Shown one piece after another: positions 43,436-51,406 of a DNA stretch of 64,000 nt. The notes under the pieces are model-generated. The model searched no databases. It saw only the letters and a program-made list of their open reading frames with translations, and was not told the origin of the DNA. How positions within the stretch are numbered: the first letter of the stretch is position 1; every line of letters begins with the position of its first letter. Position numbers and translations under genes: made by a program. This stretch comes from SXOA01 sp046593355 (GTDB taxonomy: Bacteria > Planctomycetota > Planctomycetia > Pirellulales > Pirellulaceae), in contig JBKJNY010000082.1 of NCBI GenBank assembly GCA_046593355.1, forward strand, positions 62,001 through 126,000. Direction: 5' to 3'.

Positions 43436-43522
43436 TGTTGCGAAACTCATGGGGTTTCGCAACGCGCCCACGGGGAGAAATCGGGGGGATGTGTTGCGAA
43501 ACTACCCCCCCTTTCGCAACAC
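43436..43522. repeat. Two-hairpin element B (GTTGCGAAAC/GTTTCGCAAC)
   Basis: Hairpin 1: TGTTGCGAAAC (43436-43446) with GTTTCGCAAC (43454-43463). Linker CGGGGAGAAATCGGGG (43471-43486). Hairpin 2: GTGTTGCGAAAC (43491-43502) with TTTCGCAACAC (43512-43522). Same order and spacing as element A at 23974-24060, where the stems lack the central GCG/CGC. Confidence 0.8.
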
Positions 43523-43823
43523 CCCTTTCTCAAATCTCAAATCTCAAATCTCAAATCCGTCTCCTCCTCCTGCCCCGCGCGCGGCCGCCTCCTCACTTCC
43601 GCACAACTTCAAGTCAAATTGTCAAAGACCCCGCCGGATTCTCGCCGGCCCGATTAGACCCAATTGTACACATAACCTAAGTGTCCGGCAAGTCCCCGGA
43701 TGGGAGGTGATCGGCGATTTCTCGTCCGCTTGGGGTGCGACATGGACACTCACCGCGTCGTCATCGAGGGACTTGCTCCTAACTTCCGCGGTGCCATTCA
43801 GATTGGTCGATTGACGGACATTA

Positions 43824-43934
43824 CTAGTTCTACTGTATCGAGTTCGATGTCTGACCACTACATGCTGTGCATGCGTCTCGCTTGCTCGCACAACGGGCAG
43901 TGGGAGCGCGGGCAACTCGATACAGTAGAACTAG
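43824..43934. repeat. 21-base perfect inverted repeat with 69-base spacer
   Basis: The left arm (43824-43844, CTAGTTCTACTGTATCGAGT and one more T) and the right arm (43914-43934) are exact reverse complements. The 69-base spacer is not symmetrical itself. It is upstream of the first gene cassette. Confidence 0.85.
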
Positions 43935-44014
43935 ACGGCTACAATGCGGCAAGACAAGGCGGCGATATTGCCGGGCGAATGTGTAAGTCCGGCGAGAGTG
44001 CCGTAGACTATACT

Positions 44015-44021
44015 GTTAGGC
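44015..44021 (+). other. GTTAGGC cassette boundary
   Basis: A consensus integron recombination core site (GTTRRRY) ten bases before the first cassette gene. No matching GCCTAAC arm was found within 150 bases upstream, so it may be a diverged attI or the remaining half of an attC. Confidence 0.5.
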
Positions 44022-44030
44022 GGAAAGAAC

Positions 44031-44372
44031 ATGAAGCACCTCAACAAGGAAATCGAACGACGCACGGCGGTGGCGTTGACCGCCATCAAGCAAATGTTGG
44101 ACAAGGGCGAAGGGGAATACAGCGTCGGCCTCTTTGTATCTCATCACCTTGAGGAACTCGGCGCAGCGTATTGGAAGAAGCATGTCGGCACCGCGCGCCC
44201 GAGTCCGAAAAAAGTCCTTGCTCTGCTCGAACTTCGCTCGCATTCGGGAGAAGAAGATGAGAATGGCATCGACACGTTTGACTTCACCCTTCCCGGGGAC
44301 GTGACGGACTATGTGCTTTCCGTTAGGTTTGATGAGAACGGAGACATTGAGGATATCTCGATGGAGAGCTGA
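44031..44372 (+). CDS. DUF2004-like cassette protein
   Basis: A 113-residue protein in the first gene cassette. The sequence MKHLNKEIERRTAVALTAIKQML, then a region with YSVGLFVSHHLEELGAAYW and a C-terminal FDFTLPGDVTDYVLSVRFDENGDIEDISMES is similar to DUF2004, a small protein family of unknown role. The start is nine bases after the cassette boundary, as usual for integron cassettes; the attC follows ten bases after the stop. Confidence 0.72.
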   Translation: MKHLNKEIERRTAVALTAIKQMLDKGEGEYSVGLFVSHHLEELGAAYWKKHVGTARPSPKKVLALLELRSHSGEEDENGIDTFDFTLPGDVTDYVLSVRFDENGDIEDISMES

Positions 44373-44381
44373 GCGCAGGCC

Positions 44382-44478
44382 GCCTAACAAGTCGCTGCAC
44401 CCGACGGCGGCCGCATTACTGTTTCTCGGAGAATCCTGTCTCACCAGCGGCCGCCGCGGGTGAGCTATTTCGTTAAGC
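44382..44478 (+). other. attC site 1
   Basis: A 97-base integron attC: R'' GCCTAAC (44382-44388), R' GTTAAGC (44472-44478), a central part with strong palindromic arms, and unpaired bases G and A in the left arm (GCTGCACCCGACGGCGGCCGC against the complement of GCGGCCGCCGCGGGTGAGC). Those extrahelical bases are the hallmark that directs strand choice by IntI. It closes the first cassette. Confidence 0.9.
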
Positions 44479-44562
44479 CACGAGCACCACAAACCACGAA
44501 CCAAGAAACCAAGTCTGCGAGCAACCTTGCGTCGCGGACATAACCAAAGGAGGGATCAACCC

Positions 44563-45387
44563 ATGAGCACGATCACCACCAAAGACGGCACCGAGATTTA
44601 TTACAAAGACTGGGGCTCGGGACAGCCTGTCGTTTTCAGCCACGGCTGGCCCCTCACGGCGGATAGCTGGGAAGCGCAAATGTTCTTCCTGGCGTCCAAA
44701 GGCTACCGCTGCATCGCTCACGACCGCCGCGGCCACGGTCGTTCCAGCCAGCCCTCGGATGGCAACGAGATGAACACCTATGCGGACGACCTGGCGACAC
44801 TCATTGAGCACCTGGACTTGCAGAGAGCTGTGCTGATCGGCTTCTCCACGGGTGGAGGCGAAGTCGCCCGTTACATCGGTCGTCATGGCACCAAGCGCAT
44901 TGCCAAGGCCGTGCTGGTCTCGGCCGTTACGCCCTTAATGCTTAAAACCGACGCAAACCCAGGTGGCTTGCCCAAAGAAGTGTTCGACGGTTTCCGCGCG
45001 GGCTTTCTCGCCGATCGCTCACAGTTCTTCAAGGATGTTGCCAGTGGCCCGTTCTTTGGCTTCAACCGCCCCGGCGCCAAGATTTCCCAAGGAATGATCG
45101 ACTCGTGGTGGATGCAGGGCATGATGTGTGGCCACAAGAACACCTACGAGTGCATCCAGGCCTTTTCAGAGACGGATTGCACAGAGGATTTGAAGAAGTT
45201 CGACGTGCCCACGCTCATCATTCACGGCGACGACGACCAAGTGGTGCCGATCGATGCGTCGGGTCGCGCCTCAGCGAGGATCGTCAAAAACGCCAAGCTG
45301 ATCGTCTATTCCGGCGCGCCGCACGGCATCACCGACACGCACAAAGACCGGCTTAACGAGGACCTGCTGGCGTTTCTTAAGGCCTAA
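44563..45387 (+). CDS. Alpha/beta hydrolase (non-haem chloroperoxidase-like)
   Basis: A 274-residue hydrolase in the second cassette. Motifs: HGWPLTADSWEAQM, the elbow GFSTGGGEVARY (Ser nucleophile), IIHGDDDQVVPID (acid) and GAPHGITDTHKDR (His). The family includes cofactor-free haloperoxidases and esterases, a frequent integron cassette cargo. The start at 44563 (MSTITTKDG) is preceded by AAGGAGG. Confidence 0.9.
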   Translation: MSTITTKDGTEIYYKDWGSGQPVVFSHGWPLTADSWEAQMFFLASKGYRCIAHDRRGHGRSSQPSDGNEMNTYADDLATLIEHLDLQRAVLIGFSTGGGEVARYIGRHGTKRIAKAVLVSAVTPLMLKTDANPGGLPKEVFDGFRAGFLADRSQFFKDVASGPFFGFNRPGAKISQGMIDSWWMQGMMCGHKNTYECIQAFSETDCTEDLKKFDVPTLIIHGDDDQVVPIDASGRASARIVKNAKLIVYSGAPHGITDTHKDRLNEDLLAFLKA

Positions 45388-45480
45388 CCAGGCGCTGCAC
45401 CTGACCCGGCCCGCGATGTTGGTTTCTGCGAATTCATAGCTCACTCACGCGGGCCGGGCAAGTGAGCTTGGCCGTTCGGC
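45384..45480 (+). other. attC site 2
   Basis: R'' GCCTAAC (45384-45390), R' GTTCGGC (45474-45480). The arms GCTGCACCTGACCCGGCCCG and the complement of GGGCCGGGCAAGTGAGC pair with the same extrahelical G and A as attC 1. R' deviates from GTTRRRY at one position. The left arm overlaps the last codon and stop of the hydrolase gene. Confidence 0.85.
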
Positions 45481-45520
45481 AGTGAAGAATGGACGGCCTA
45501 TTTCGCGCGAGCCATCACTC

Positions 45521-46609
45521 TCACTCCGCCGGAGGCAAACGGACGGGTGCTTCGTGCGAGGCGGGAATGACGGTGGCGGGCGGGGTTTGCTGCGCGAGGG
45601 AGCGGGCACTGCGCTGGGCGTCGACCTGGCGTGATGCGGCCAGATAGAGCACCTGCTCATCCTTCAGCCGCTTCTGCGTTTGGTGATAGAGCGCGGCGGG
45701 ATAGGAAGCCAGGGCTTTGTTCAAATTCTGGATGGCGTTGGGGAAATCGTGCCGGGCTTCGGCTGCCACGGCCAGGTTGTGCAGGGCGGCGTGATTGGCC
45801 GGGTTGTCCTGGACGGCTGACTCCCAGGCGATGGCGGCTCCTGGCCAGTCTCCTTGCTGGGCGAGCACGTTGCCGCGCCGCACGTCGTCGCTTCCCTTTC
45901 CGTAGTATTGCCGGGCGAGCGTCACATCCGCCGGAACGTAATGCGGGGCGATGAGCGAGACCACGTCCGTCGCGCACGCGGTCAACAGCTCGGTGAGCAC
46001 TCGCTCGCGGGCCGGCAGGTTCCCTTCGCCGTTCACCTGCTGAGCGGTGACGTGATGCGACGCTTGCCGCACCGCGACCACTTGCTGGGACTGCACATCG
46101 ATGAGCTTGACCGAGAGGGAGACCGAAGCCTCGCGGGTGATGGTGTGGTTATTGTCGATGCCGATGCCAAAGGCGTTGAACGAAGCGCCGCTCTTCTTGT
46201 TACGGCCGCTGCTTTCGCCGAAGGAGAAATGCGTGTCGCTTTGCTCGTCGTCGTCCACCTTGTAGCTGACGACCTGGCCCGTGAGGATGGCGTCCACGCC
46301 CGCGGATTTTGCGGCGGCCAGGGCGGCGGAAACATCGGTCGTCCCTTCGCCGTTCTGCACGCTCCTCGCCGGACCCAGCACCGCGGGGTCCACCAGCGTG
46401 TAATGCCGATTCTGCGCAAACTGGGCCTCCAGCGCCCCGCGAGCAATCCGCCCGTACGGCTCGTCGCCGTCCAGGTCCAGAATCACCAGCTTGTGGACTC
46501 CCTGAATTTCCTCCGCCGCCGGCCGCCAGACCAGCAGCTTGGCATGAGGCGCGCAGCCGGACAGCAGCAAGGCAATGAAAGCCAGCACAGACAAGTTGCG
46601 AGCGCGCAT
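45521..46609 (-). CDS. CsgG/LpoB-like lipoprotein with TPR tail
   Basis: A 362-residue lipoprotein (signal then LLSGCAPH). Residues about 40-215 resemble the CsgG/LpoB fold: KLVILDLDGDEPYGRIARGAL, YTLVDPAVLG, KSAGVDAILTGQVVSYKVDDD and ITREASVSLSVKLIDVQSQQVV. The C-terminal third has TPR-like helices (NHAALHNLAVAAEARHDFPNAIQNLNKAL). Likely an outer-membrane or periplasmic envelope protein. It could act like a penicillin-binding-protein activator or in export; no partner gene is here. Confidence 0.8.
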   Translation of the reverse strand: MRARNLSVLAFIALLLSGCAPHAKLLVWRPAAEEIQGVHKLVILDLDGDEPYGRIARGALEAQFAQNRHYTLVDPAVLGPARSVQNGEGTTDVSAALAAAKSAGVDAILTGQVVSYKVDDDEQSDTHFSFGESSGRNKKSGASFNAFGIGIDNNHTITREASVSLSVKLIDVQSQQVVAVRQASHHVTAQQVNGEGNLPARERVLTELLTACATDVVSLIAPHYVPADVTLARQYYGKGSDDVRRGNVLAQQGDWPGAAIAWESAVQDNPANHAALHNLAVAAEARHDFPNAIQNLNKALASYPAALYHQTQKRLKDEQVLYLAASRQVDAQRSARSLAQQTPPATVIPASHEAPVRLPPAE

Positions 46610-46788
46610 GGCAGCACCGGGCAGCAGCAGGGAAAATCCTCCGGGCGAGGGGTGTACCCGAAACGGCGGGGGTGGGCAAGGTCAACGGGCTTCGTGGATG
46701 ATGCCGTTGACCTTTGAACTTCACTCAATTACAGTTGCCAAGCAGGGTTTCGCCGGTTTTCAATTTTGCATTTTCACAGGGAGAAGGC

Positions 46789-48027
46789 ATGTTTCCGCTC
46801 TTCAAACGCAAGCCTACAAAGCTCCGCGGAAATCGCTTTCGCGCGAGGTTGCTGGTCGAGGAATTGGAACCGCGACTGACGATGTCCCTGCTGATGGGCG
46901 ATCTAGGCGGTGCGGACGCTCGCGGCGAGGCGCCCGCAATCCGGCTGGATCTGGTGGCCCTGCACGAGCTGGGCCATTCGCTGGGACTGGAGCATGACAG
47001 CACCAGCCTGGTTTCCATCATGGATCCGTATTACAACGCGGCCTACGATCCCGACGTCAGTTTCAATTTCAATAACGATCCCGCGGTGGCCAAACTGCTG
47101 ACGATCTACGCCGATGTGAATAAAACCAGCGGGTGGAACGACCTGAACGACGGGGGCGGGGCCGACGGGGATGTTGACCTGACGTACAGCTTCATGGCCG
47201 GCGGACTTCGCATGGAGGGGGGCAAGCCGGTTTACAGCACGACCATCCCCTCCTCCTCCGACCCCTCCTCCGACCCCTCCTTGGACTGGCGACTAATCAT
47301 CACTGCGCAGCTGGATCGCTGGGCGGTAGTCAGCGCGGGGAAACTGTCGTTCACTGAGCGCGTCGAGAGCGGCGCTAACCCCTTCAATGTTTTCGGTCTC
47401 GCGCAGAACGACTCGCGGTTCGGCGACATTCGCATTGGCGCCCATTACTTCGATGGCCCAAGCAAGGTGCTGGCCCACGCCTATTACCCGCCTCCCAACG
47501 GCTCGACGGCAGCCGGCGATGCCCACTTCGACAATTCCGAGAAATGGGTAAAGAGCGACGGAATAACGCCCCTACCCCCTAGCAATTCCACTTCCGGAAG
47601 TTCTTCAACCGGCTCGGCGGGGTCCAATTCCAATAGCAACTTTCGCGGCTCCGATCTGGCGGACTTGGAGACAGTTTTAGCCATCCAGCAGATCTGGCTG
47701 GCTGGCTCGGACGCCTCGCCGGTAAGGACTTCCGCGGCAGCTTTCAGCGTCATCGAGGCATCTCCGGCTGCCGGATCACTTTTCGTTCCGACGGCCGAGT
47801 TCACACCGCTGGCCAGTTCGGCGGTCCCCCGGCTGTTGCCGACTGGAGGGGGTGTATCCACGACTCGCCTCGCTGCCGGCAGCCAACGCATGGGGGCGAC
47901 GGCTATCACGGCGGAAAGCGTGGCACGCCTTGGTCGGGCACAATTGCATGACCTGGTCTTCGACCGTTACGCCGAGTCGTTGGCGGAGCGCGATCTTCTG
48001 GAGCATTTCCCCCTCACCGCCGAATAG
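46789..48027 (+). CDS. LEPR-XLL matrixin-family protease, circularly permuted
   Basis: A 412-residue secreted protease-like protein. Residues 23-35 carry the planctomycete LEPR-XLL signature (VEELEPRLTMSLL), a marker of cell-surface sorting. The zinc motif HELGHSLGLEH (H59, H63, H69) and a Met-turn (SIMDP, M78) come first. After them, from about residue 125, comes what is normally the N-terminal half of a matrixin domain: DVDLTYSF, DRWAVVSAGKLSFTE, DIRIGAHYFDGPSKVLAHAYYPP (about 213-236) and GDAHFDNSEKW (243-253). In all matrixins I know, the zinc helix follows these segments. The start at 46789 has a GGAGAAGG ribosome site. Confidence 0.82.
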   Translation: MFPLFKRKPTKLRGNRFRARLLVEELEPRLTMSLLMGDLGGADARGEAPAIRLDLVALHELGHSLGLEHDSTSLVSIMDPYYNAAYDPDVSFNFNNDPAVAKLLTIYADVNKTSGWNDLNDGGGADGDVDLTYSFMAGGLRMEGGKPVYSTTIPSSSDPSSDPSLDWRLIITAQLDRWAVVSAGKLSFTERVESGANPFNVFGLAQNDSRFGDIRIGAHYFDGPSKVLAHAYYPPPNGSTAAGDAHFDNSEKWVKSDGITPLPPSNSTSGSSSTGSAGSNSNSNFRGSDLADLETVLAIQQIWLAGSDASPVRTSAAAFSVIEASPAAGSLFVPTAEFTPLASSAVPRLLPTGGGVSTTRLAAGSQRMGATAITAESVARLGRAQLHDLVFDRYAESLAERDLLEHFPLTAE

Positions 48028-48108
48028 TCTTCCGGGACCGCCGCAAGCGTCTTGGCGTCGCGCGAAACCAACATAGCAGCCGCGGTCTGGTGCAATGCTC
48101 CGTCCTAC

Positions 48109-48783
48109 CTATCGGGAATACCGCCACGCCAGGTGCTGCGGAGAAGCCCCCAGTGAGAATGCAGCGAGAATGGCCCAGTTTCGCAGCGTCTGCTGCAGGA
48201 CACCCCGCTGTTCCCAGCGGCGAGGGCTGACGTGGACGGGGCCGGGGAGAAGCAGCGGCCAGGAGAGGCGGCGGAGGCGCTGCATGAGGAGGACGTCTTC
48301 CAGGAAGGGCTCTTCGGGGAAACCGCCGACCTGGTTGAAGAGGTCGCGGGTCATGAAGATGGCCTGGTCGCCATAGGGGAGGCCGAGCCAGCGGACCCGC
48401 TCGGCGTTGCCGCGTTCGAGGAGGCGGTAGATGAAGGGGGATGCTTCGATTCTCTGCTGGAATGAGCCGCAGAGATTGCCCTTCTTTCGATGGGCGGCGG
48501 AGCGGACTTGCGCAATGGCATCCTTCCCCAGCCAATTGTCCGCGTGCAAAAACAGCAGCACGTCACCGGTCGCCGCTCGCGCACCGACATTCTGCTGAAC
48601 GGCTCTTCCGCGAGGACATGAAACGAGCCGGGCTCCGCTCAACTCGGCCAGGAGGCATGTCTCATCCCCGCTGCCGCCGTCCGCGACGATGACTTCGTCC
48701 GCGCCGCCTTCCTGCGCCGAGGTCACGGCGCGAACGATGCTGGCCGCTTCGTTCAGAGCCGGGATGATGACGGAGATTTTCAT
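48109..48783 (-). CDS. TIGR04283-like glycosyltransferase family 2
   Basis: A 224-residue GT-A glycosyltransferase. ISVIIPALNEAASI, ADEVIVADGGSGDET, RAVQQNVGARAATGDVLLFLHADN (with the DxD-like HADN) and the C-terminal LPYGDQAIFMTRDLFNQVGGFPEEPFLEDVLLMQRLR match the TIGR04283 family linked to arsenosugar biosynthesis. No other arsenosugar gene is present, so that role is only possible. The start at 48783 overlaps the dehydrogenase stop; a longer frame to 48855 lies inside the neighbour. Confidence 0.85.
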   Translation of the reverse strand: MKISVIIPALNEAASIVRAVTSAQEGGADEVIVADGGSGDETCLLAELSGARLVSCPRGRAVQQNVGARAATGDVLLFLHADNWLGKDAIAQVRSAAHRKKGNLCGSFQQRIEASPFIYRLLERGNAERVRWLGLPYGDQAIFMTRDLFNQVGGFPEEPFLEDVLLMQRLRRLSWPLLLPGPVHVSPRRWEQRGVLQQTLRNWAILAAFSLGASPQHLAWRYSR

Positions 48784-49901
48784 CGCTTCCGCGGTCCGCC
48801 CTTCAAAATCTCCCGAATCTCCACCGCCCGATGCTCCTTCGCCGACAAATAGCAAGCATCCACCAGCGCCATCGTCTTCAAATTATCCTGCCCGCCGATT
48901 TCGGGCTCCGCCTTGTCCTCTAACGCACACAAAAGCTGGGCCATTGTCCCGATGAAGGCGTCGGGGAACCAGACCTCTTTCCAGCGGGGGGAGAGCCAGT
49001 AGCCGGGCTGCTGGGTGGTGGTGAAATCGAGCGTGCTGGGGGTGGGGGCGGGGTAGTCGGGCCAGCCGATGGTGCCGCGGGCGAGGCCTTCGGTCCCTTC
49101 CACTCGCCAGCGGATGGAGATGTCCTTCTGGGCCCCTTCCAGGGCCGGCCCCGCCCAGACGTCGTCCCACGAGCTGCACCGCAGGCCGCTGGCATATTCC
49201 AGGATGTAGAGGCAGATGCCGTCCTGGTGGGCGAACTTGCGGCTGGTGCGGGGGTCGGGGCGGATGCTGGCGAAGACGCGGACCGGGTCGCCGAAGAGGA
49301 AGCGGAAGGCGTCGAGGTGGTGGATGGACATGATCCGGAGCGTGACCCACCCCTGCCGCTCCTGCCACGGCATCCAGTGGGGGATGGCCCGCATGTCGAT
49401 GGTGGCCAGCACCGGCTCGCCGAGCAGGCCGCGGGTGAGGAGCGATTTGCAGGCCCGGATCGACTGGTCGTACCGCATGTTCTGGTTCACGCCGAGCGTG
49501 ATCCCGGCCCGTTTGCATAGCTGCACAATCTCCTTCGCCTCGGCATAATTCACCCCCAGCGGCTTCTGGGCGAGAATGCCGCGGACGTGTTTTTTGTGCT
49601 TCACGACCGTGCGAATCACATCGATCTGGCTATCCGGGGGCACGGCGATATCCACCACCTCCACCTCCCCCCCGGCCAGCATCTCCTCATAAGTGTCATA
49701 CGCCCTGAGCCCATGCCGCTCGGCCACCTGCCGGGCATGATGGGGCGTCCGTGACGCAATCGCCACCGGATTGAACCCCGCCTTTCGATACGCCACCAAA
49801 TGGCAATCCGCCATGATAAACCCACTGCCGATGCAGCCGATGGGGGCGGATTTGTCGCGCGGGAGCGTGGGGAGGTAGTCGAGGGAGAGGTCGAGGGGCA
49901 T
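48780..49901 (-). CDS. Gfo/Idh/MocA family dehydrogenase
   Basis: A 373-residue NAD(P)-dependent oxidoreductase. Rossmann motif APIGCIGSGFIMADCHLVAYRKAG, EKP-like AQKPLGVNYAEAKEIVQLCK with the conserved Lys, then the alpha/beta substrate domain (VTLRIMSIHHLDAFRFLFGDP). The substrate is unknown, likely a sugar or inositol-type compound. Followed on the same strand by the overlapping glycosyltransferase gene. Confidence 0.9.
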   Translation of the reverse strand: MPLDLSLDYLPTLPRDKSAPIGCIGSGFIMADCHLVAYRKAGFNPVAIASRTPHHARQVAERHGLRAYDTYEEMLAGGEVEVVDIAVPPDSQIDVIRTVVKHKKHVRGILAQKPLGVNYAEAKEIVQLCKRAGITLGVNQNMRYDQSIRACKSLLTRGLLGEPVLATIDMRAIPHWMPWQERQGWVTLRIMSIHHLDAFRFLFGDPVRVFASIRPDPRTSRKFAHQDGICLYILEYASGLRCSSWDDVWAGPALEGAQKDISIRWRVEGTEGLARGTIGWPDYPAPTPSTLDFTTTQQPGYWLSPRWKEVWFPDAFIGTMAQLLCALEDKAEPEIGGQDNLKTMALVDACYLSAKEHRAVEIREILKGGPRKR

Positions 49902-50052
49902 GGGCGGTTCCAGCGTGACGCGGAGAAGGTGGCGAGAAATGGCCTTGCGTATTAACGGCGTGGCTTGGGGATTTCACGACGCGGAGAGTTGTCTTAACAT
50001 GGACTTCTGACAATGGACCAGCCCTCAGTCGCGAATGGACGCATAAGACGCA

Positions 50053-51399
50053 ATGCTTGCGAAAAAATACGTGGTGGTTTCTCTGTTTTCCGGGGGGATG
50101 GGCCTTGATCTTGGCCTTGAACAAACGGGGAAATTCAGAGTTGTCGCCTGCGCTGAGAAGGAACATGCCTTCTGCGAAACCATTAGAACCAACCACCGGG
50201 CCGGTCGTCTGGACCCAAAGCTCATTATCTTTGAAGGTGACGTTTCCGGCCTTGACCCAAACGAATTGTTAAGGGCTACTGGTCTTGAACGGGGCAAGAT
50301 AGATCTGCTGGCTGGTGGGCCGCCCTGCCAGTCGTTCAGCACTGCTGGAAAACGTGCAGCGACCCAAGATCCGCGGGGGACGCTGTTGTGGCAGTATCTG
50401 CGGTTTGTCGAGGCGCTCCAGCCAAAATTCTTTCTCCTGGAAAACGTCCGGGGACTTCTCTCGGCGGCTCTCAAACATCGGCCTATAGCCGAACGACCGG
50501 ATAAGGGGGGTCCACCGCTTGAGTTCGAGGAGGAGGCGGGATCGGTCATACGTTTGTTCGCGAGTGACCTTCAGAAAATTCCCGGCTGTCCCTATCACAT
50601 GGACTGTTTCGAGGTAAACGCTGTCAACTATGGCGCTCCGCAACTTCGTGAGCGGGCCATTTTCATAGGCAACCGCTTTAACGCTGTCTTGAACTTCCCA
50701 GACCCAACCCACGGTGCTCCGAATCTCGGGCCAACCGAACGATCACTCTTTCCCATTGACGATGAATTGCAGCCATGGGGAACGCTCCGTGACGCCATCG
50801 GGAACCTGAATGAAACCAAGCCGGTGGTAATGGACTTTAGCCCACGAAAGAAAGGTTATCTCGCTCTCGTCCCACCTGGATCAAATTGGAGAAGCCTGCC
50901 AGTCGAGGTTCAGAAGGAATCCATGGGAAAGGCGTGGGTTGCCAAAGGAGGCAGGTCCGGTTGGTGGCGTCGGCTTACGTTTGATCTACCGTCCCCAACT
51001 CTTGTGACAATGCCGAACCATGCGAGCACGTCACTTTGTCATCCCACGGAACTCCGGGCGCTGACACTAAGGGAGTATTCTCGCATCCAAGAATTCCCTG
51101 ACGACTGGGAGTTCTGCGGCAAGACACAAGAGCAGTACGCCCAAGCTGGGAACGCAGTCCCGGTTCGTCTCGGGCGGGTGGCTGGAGACGTAATCGCCGA
51201 TGAACTTGATCGGCTTAGAACGAAGGAGTGGGCACCCTACCCGACGAAGCCCGAGGCTTTCCGCATCCAATATGTCCAGTCCCATGTGAGGACTCGGCAG
51301 TGGTTCAAAGCTGGCGAGACTTTCGTGTGGGAAGAGGAGGGTGACGAGAACCAAAGGTACGCCTCGCCAAAAACCAAGAGGGGAACCAAGCGGATTTGA
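50053..51399 (+). CDS. C5 DNA cytosine methyltransferase
   Basis: A 448-residue type II modification methylase that makes 5-methylcytosine. Motif I SLFSGGMGLDLGLEQTG, motif IV GGPPCQSFSTAGKR with the catalytic Cys, motif VI FLLENVRG, motif VIII FEVNAVNYGAPQLRERAIFIG, and motifs IX-X from SPTLVTMPNHAST to the QAGNAVPVRLG segment. The target recognition region (about residues 215-315) is divergent and does not reveal the site. The stop lies seven bases before the restriction endonuclease start. Its base composition is more AT-rich than the neighbouring core genes, in keeping with horizontal transfer. Confidence 0.94.
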   Translation: MLAKKYVVVSLFSGGMGLDLGLEQTGKFRVVACAEKEHAFCETIRTNHRAGRLDPKLIIFEGDVSGLDPNELLRATGLERGKIDLLAGGPPCQSFSTAGKRAATQDPRGTLLWQYLRFVEALQPKFFLLENVRGLLSAALKHRPIAERPDKGGPPLEFEEEAGSVIRLFASDLQKIPGCPYHMDCFEVNAVNYGAPQLRERAIFIGNRFNAVLNFPDPTHGAPNLGPTERSLFPIDDELQPWGTLRDAIGNLNETKPVVMDFSPRKKGYLALVPPGSNWRSLPVEVQKESMGKAWVAKGGRSGWWRRLTFDLPSPTLVTMPNHASTSLCHPTELRALTLREYSRIQEFPDDWEFCGKTQEQYAQAGNAVPVRLGRVAGDVIADELDRLRTKEWAPYPTKPEAFRIQYVQSHVRTRQWFKAGETFVWEEEGDENQRYASPKTKRGTKRI

Positions 51400-51406
51400 G
51401 GAAGCA
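51400..51406 (+). promoter_or_regulatory. Ribosome site deciding the endonuclease start
   Basis: GATTTGAGGAAGCAATG: GAGGAAG overlaps the methylase stop and precedes the ATG at 51407 by five bases. It supports 51407 over the upstream GTG at 51341. Confidence 0.55.

Larger units (their letters stand above)
43405..44014. other. Non-coding interval with element B and an inverted repeat
   Basis: About 610 bases without a supported gene. It holds the two-hairpin element B (43436-43522), a CAAATCT tandem repeat (about 43530-43558) and a 21-base inverted repeat pair (43824-43844, 43914-43934). It ends at the recombination-type GTTAGGC boundary of the first gene cassette. Confidence 0.55.

Noticed and set aside
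43700..44152. Plus-strand frame of 150 codons over the 21-base inverted repeat
   Set aside because: It overlaps the first cassette gene in another frame, crosses the GTTAGGC cassette boundary and shows no family similarity.
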